7,147 nt of DNA. Origin: Lachnospiraceae bacterium (GTDB taxonomy: Bacteria; Bacillota; Clostridia; Lachnospirales; Lachnospiraceae). This document shows positions 6,028 through 7,147 of this stretch, piece after piece (within the stretch, counting starts at the first letter, position 1; each line of letters opens with the position of its first letter). Where the stretch lies: positions 1 through 7,147 of the forward strand of contig JAHZHB010000125.1 of assembly GCA_019420465.1 (NCBI GenBank). Direction: 5' to 3'. A model generated the notes under the pieces. That model was not told the origin of the DNA. It saw only the letters and a program-made list of their open reading frames with translations, and ran no database searches. A program made the position numbers and the translations under genes.

Positions 6028-6045
6028 ATGGATGTAGAAAATTAA
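6028..6045 (+). CDS. Possible mini-ORF in repeat copy 9 (Met-Asp-Val-Glu-Asn-stop)
   Basis: ATG GAT GTA GAA AAT TAA follows GAGGTACAGTCC with the array's fixed spacing, and its stop lies in the A-run of the terminator stem. It could be the remnant of a real gene start now closed off by a stop and terminator, or the last member of a set of minigenes. Confidence 0.3.
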   Translation: MDVEN

Positions 6046-6086
6046 AAAGCCATCGTTCGCAAGAAAATTCGAGCGGTGGCTTTTTT
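6044..6086 (+). terminator. Intrinsic terminator of the repeat RNA
   Basis: An 11-bp stem, GCCATCGTTCG (6049-6059) with CGAGCGGTGGC (6070-6080), encloses a 10-nt loop and is followed by T6 (6081-6086). An A5 run before the stem can extend it. All positions pair as plus-strand RNA with two G-U wobbles. As minus-strand RNA those positions become C-A mismatches, so the hairpin is tuned for plus-strand transcription, although T5 on the minus side could give weak two-way action. Confidence 0.9.
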
Positions 6087-6098
6087 AATGGATTTTTT

Positions 6099-6145
6099 TA
6101 CCCCCGTTGTCCGTCCTGCAGACGTGACAGCGGGGGTATTGTTTT
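6099..6145 (+). terminator. Second hairpin, back-up plus-strand terminator
   Basis: TACCCCCGTTGTC (6099-6111) pairs with GACAGCGGGGGTA (6126-6138), with one G-U. A further CGTC/GACG stem lies inside, around a CTGCA loop. It is followed by TTGTTTT (6139-6145). On the minus strand the hairpin is followed by A residues, so it fits plus-strand termination only. Confidence 0.6.
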
Positions 6146-6161
6146 GCCATGCATATCCATC

Positions 6162-6180
6162 ATTGGTCCAGCGGACCAAT
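6162..6180. other. Third hairpin next to the HD-hydrolase stop
   Basis: ATTGGTCC (6162-6169), loop AGC, GGACCAAT (6173-6180): a perfect 8-bp stem starting 6 nt beyond the hydrolase stop codon. On the plus strand it is followed by TTTGATTT; on the minus strand no U-tract follows. It may be a further barrier between the converging units or a 3'-end stabiliser of the hydrolase message. Confidence 0.45.
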
Positions 6181-6186
6181 TTTGAT

Positions 6187-6867
6187 TTATATGGTCGGTG
6201 TATTGATCTGTAGCGGGATATCCTTATCCTGCTTTTCCTTTCTGCGCTTTTTCTCGCGCAAGTGACTTTCCAGCACCAGACGGCGGCTGCGGTAAAAGGC
6301 ACTGCGGTGTACATCCCTGGCTGCCGGTTCCTTCAGCCGGTTCAGATTTTCATTATCCGTCATATCGGCACATTTGATCCGCATGGCAGCCTTAGATACC
6401 TGCAGCTTTTCCAGATACGCATCATAGCTGTCACCGGGACTGCGGGACAAAAGGCCTACAGTCGATATGATCTTATCATCAAAAGCAAAGCTCTTTAACG
6501 CATCGACTGTCACCGGGGTATCCTCCAGCACATCATGCAACAGTGCCACGACCATGGCGCGGTCTCTTTTTCTGGAAACAGGATACGTCTCCTTTACATG
6601 CCAGGCTACCGTGACCGGATGACAGATATAGTCCATCCCCGCCTTGTCCACCTGATTTTGGTGCGCCATCTCTGCCAGATAGAAGGCGGCCTTAAACTGC
6701 CGGTAATACTCTTTGTCCGTAAATCCAAGCCTTTTCATACCTTCCTGACGGGAGCAGTCGCACACAGCCTCCTTTATTCGGGCAAAGCGCTCCAGCCTTT
6801 CGGCATTTTCCTGCTGCCAGGCCTCTTCATGGGTAAGTTTACGGGGATTTACCACTACAGTTTTCAT
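6187..6867 (-). CDS. Stand-alone HD hydrolase resembling the RelA/SpoT (p)ppGpp hydrolase domain
   Basis: A 226-aa HD-domain protein. Motifs match the hydrolase half of RelA/SpoT and small alarmone hydrolases. His69 lies in AEMAHQNQ, His83 in YICHP, His111-Asp112 in ALLHDVLEDT with the catalytic pair Glu115-Asp116, and Asp168 in IKCADMTDN (family pattern KxADxxxN). These predict a metal site (His69, His111, Asp112, Asp168) and removal of the 3'-pyrophosphate from (p)ppGpp, though other phosphate substrates are possible. There is no synthetase or TGS/ACT domain. The N-terminal 55 residues and the basic C-terminus (about 195-215) are extensions beyond the HD core. The ATG has AAAGGAG 5 nt upstream. 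It follows the upstream small gene by 36 nt, probably in one operon. Confidence 0.8.
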   Translation of the reverse strand: MKTVVVNPRKLTHEEAWQQENAERLERFARIKEAVCDCSRQEGMKRLGFTDKEYYRQFKAAFYLAEMAHQNQVDKAGMDYICHPVTVAWHVKETYPVSRKRDRAMVVALLHDVLEDTPVTVDALKSFAFDDKIISTVGLLSRSPGDSYDAYLEKLQVSKAAMRIKCADMTDNENLNRLKEPAARDVHRSAFYRSRRLVLESHLREKKRRKEKQDKDIPLQINTPTI

Positions 6868-6903
6868 CTTGTCTCCTTTGTCCTGGGCATAGTTTTATGC
6901 AGA

Positions 6904-7147
6904 TCAACACATCTTCTTTTCTTTTTCCATGTCCGCTTTCATCCGGCTTATGATCCTGTCATGAAAAGCATCCATGCCGTCCTCGGCATCCTCCGCCAGC
7001 TGTCTGAAGATCATCAGAATCGTCAGACACAGCGGATATCTGGCGCCATTGACGGTACAGGCCGTCATCAGACCGCTTTCATTGACCACATAACGGATCG
7101 TCGTCTCCTTGTTCACCGTCAGCTGATATTCCATATCAAAATCATTG
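6904..7147 (-). CDS. Unrecognised small protein, probably partial at the right edge
   Basis: An open frame ending TGA at 6904-6906. The first Met in the window (7132-7134) would give 76 aa, but it has no ribosome site (upstream bases AATGATTTTGAT), and the frame stays open to the window edge, so the true start is probably outside. From that Met the protein begins with a likely beta-rich stretch (YQLTVNKETTIRYVVNESG, TACTVNG), then a hydrophobic segment PLCLTILMIFRQL, and an acidic then basic helical tail ending in EKEKKMC. It is not clearly a membrane protein. I recognise no family. It precedes the HD hydrolase by 36 nt on the same strand, so the two may be cotranscribed. Confidence 0.55.
   Translation of the reverse strand, partial: NDFDMEYQLTVNKETTIRYVVNESGLMTACTVNGARYPLCLTILMIFRQLAEDAEDGMDAFHDRIISRMKADMEKEKKMC

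Larger units (their letters stand above)
5567..6030 (+). repeat. Nine-copy spaced repeat with SD-like core GAGGTACRGTCCAAT
   Basis: The core GAGGTA begins at 5567, 5638, 5698, 5751, 5805, 5858, 5911, 5964 and 6015. The intervals are 71, 60, 53, 54, 53, 53, 53, 53 and 51. Copies 4-8 conserve nearly the whole 53-nt unit; copies 1, 2 and 9 keep only the core. Exactly 13 bases after each core begins comes a triplet: ATG (1, 2, 9), AAG (3), ATT (4) or ATC (5-8). Copies 1 and 3-8 have a stop as the fourth codon counting from that triplet: TAA, TAG, TAA, TAA, TGA, TAA, TGA. Copy 2 stops at the third codon (TAG) and copy 9 at the sixth (TAA). Only copy 3 has a full AAAGGAGGT; the others have AAAGAGGT or a close variant. 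Confidence 0.92.
5546..6086 (+). ncRNA. Candidate repeat-array RNA of about 540 nt (unrecognised)
   Basis: A transcription unit bounded by a near-consensus promoter and an intrinsic terminator ending in T6 at 6086. It contains nine spaced copies of a GAGGTAC-type element. The main period is 53 nt, which is not a multiple of three, so no protein repeat can be read through the array. The longest plus frame inside (45 codons from 5851) has no ribosome site. Each unit has a purine-rich SD-like half and, in copies 3-8, a C-rich half (ACGATTTACCCCAAACG). I do not recognise it as a known RNA family. Possible roles are a regulatory RNA with repeated C-rich seeds, a translation decoy, or a protein-binding scaffold. 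No toxin or enzyme partner follows on the plus strand. Confidence 0.7.

Noticed and set aside
5567..6030. CRISPR array
   Set aside because: The units are tandem and nearly identical over their full 53 nt, with no unique spacers between copies 4 and 8, and no cas genes are near.
5567..6186. Type III toxin-antitoxin (ToxI-like repeats before a terminator and toxin)
   Set aside because: The layout of promoter, repeats and terminator is similar, but no plus-strand toxin gene follows; the next gene is an HD hydrolase on the opposite strand. The 53-nt unit is also longer than known antitoxin repeats. A toxin elsewhere cannot be excluded.

Overview
The window looks like chromosomal DNA from a Gram-positive, low-to-mid GC Firmicute, most likely a gut clostridium of the Lachnospiraceae type. 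This is an inference. It rests on strong AGGAGG-type ribosome binding sites, clear sigma-A promoters, GTG/TTG starts, tightly overlapping genes, and a tad pilus gene order with a TadC-like protein carrying a long extracellular N-terminal part. Every recognisable protein gene is on the minus strand. The one strong transcription unit on the plus strand appears to be non-coding.

Right edge (6187-7147, minus): the end of an unrecognised small protein gene, then a 226-aa stand-alone HD hydrolase resembling the (p)ppGpp hydrolase half of RelA/SpoT. Centre right (5379-6186): about 800 bases with no conventional gene. It holds a near-consensus plus-strand promoter (5511-5539), nine spaced copies of a GAGGTAC-type element, mostly on a 53-base period (5567-6030), and a run of hairpins whose first two members look like plus-strand terminators (6044-6145). 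The predicted product is an RNA of about 540 nt. Each repeat places a Shine-Dalgarno-like GAGGT 13 bases before a triplet. In copies 1, 2 and 9 that triplet is ATG opening a 2- to 5-codon reading frame. In copies 3-8 it is ATC, ATT or AAG, followed by exactly two codons and an in-frame stop (TAG, TAA or TGA). This is the most unusual object in the window.

Centre (4336-5378, minus): a two-gene operon of a YgjP/DUF45 zinc-peptidase-like protein and a YbaK-type Cys-tRNA(Pro) deacylase. Its promoter sits so close to the first ATG that the message should be leaderless. A GC-rich hairpin lies downstream.

Left (1-4200, minus): a tad (tight adherence, type IVc pilus) assembly operon with its own promoter. 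In order: prepilin peptidase (TadV/CpaA), a CpaE-like protein with a degenerate P-loop, the TadA/CpaF ATPase, TadB, and a membrane protein with an Ig-like extracellular domain that is probably the N-terminal part of TadC. The genes overlap or nearly touch, so they are probably translationally coupled. The peptidase matures prepilins, TadA powers assembly, TadB/TadC form the inner-membrane platform, and the CpaE-like protein may position the machine. Pilin genes are not visible and presumably lie off the left edge.
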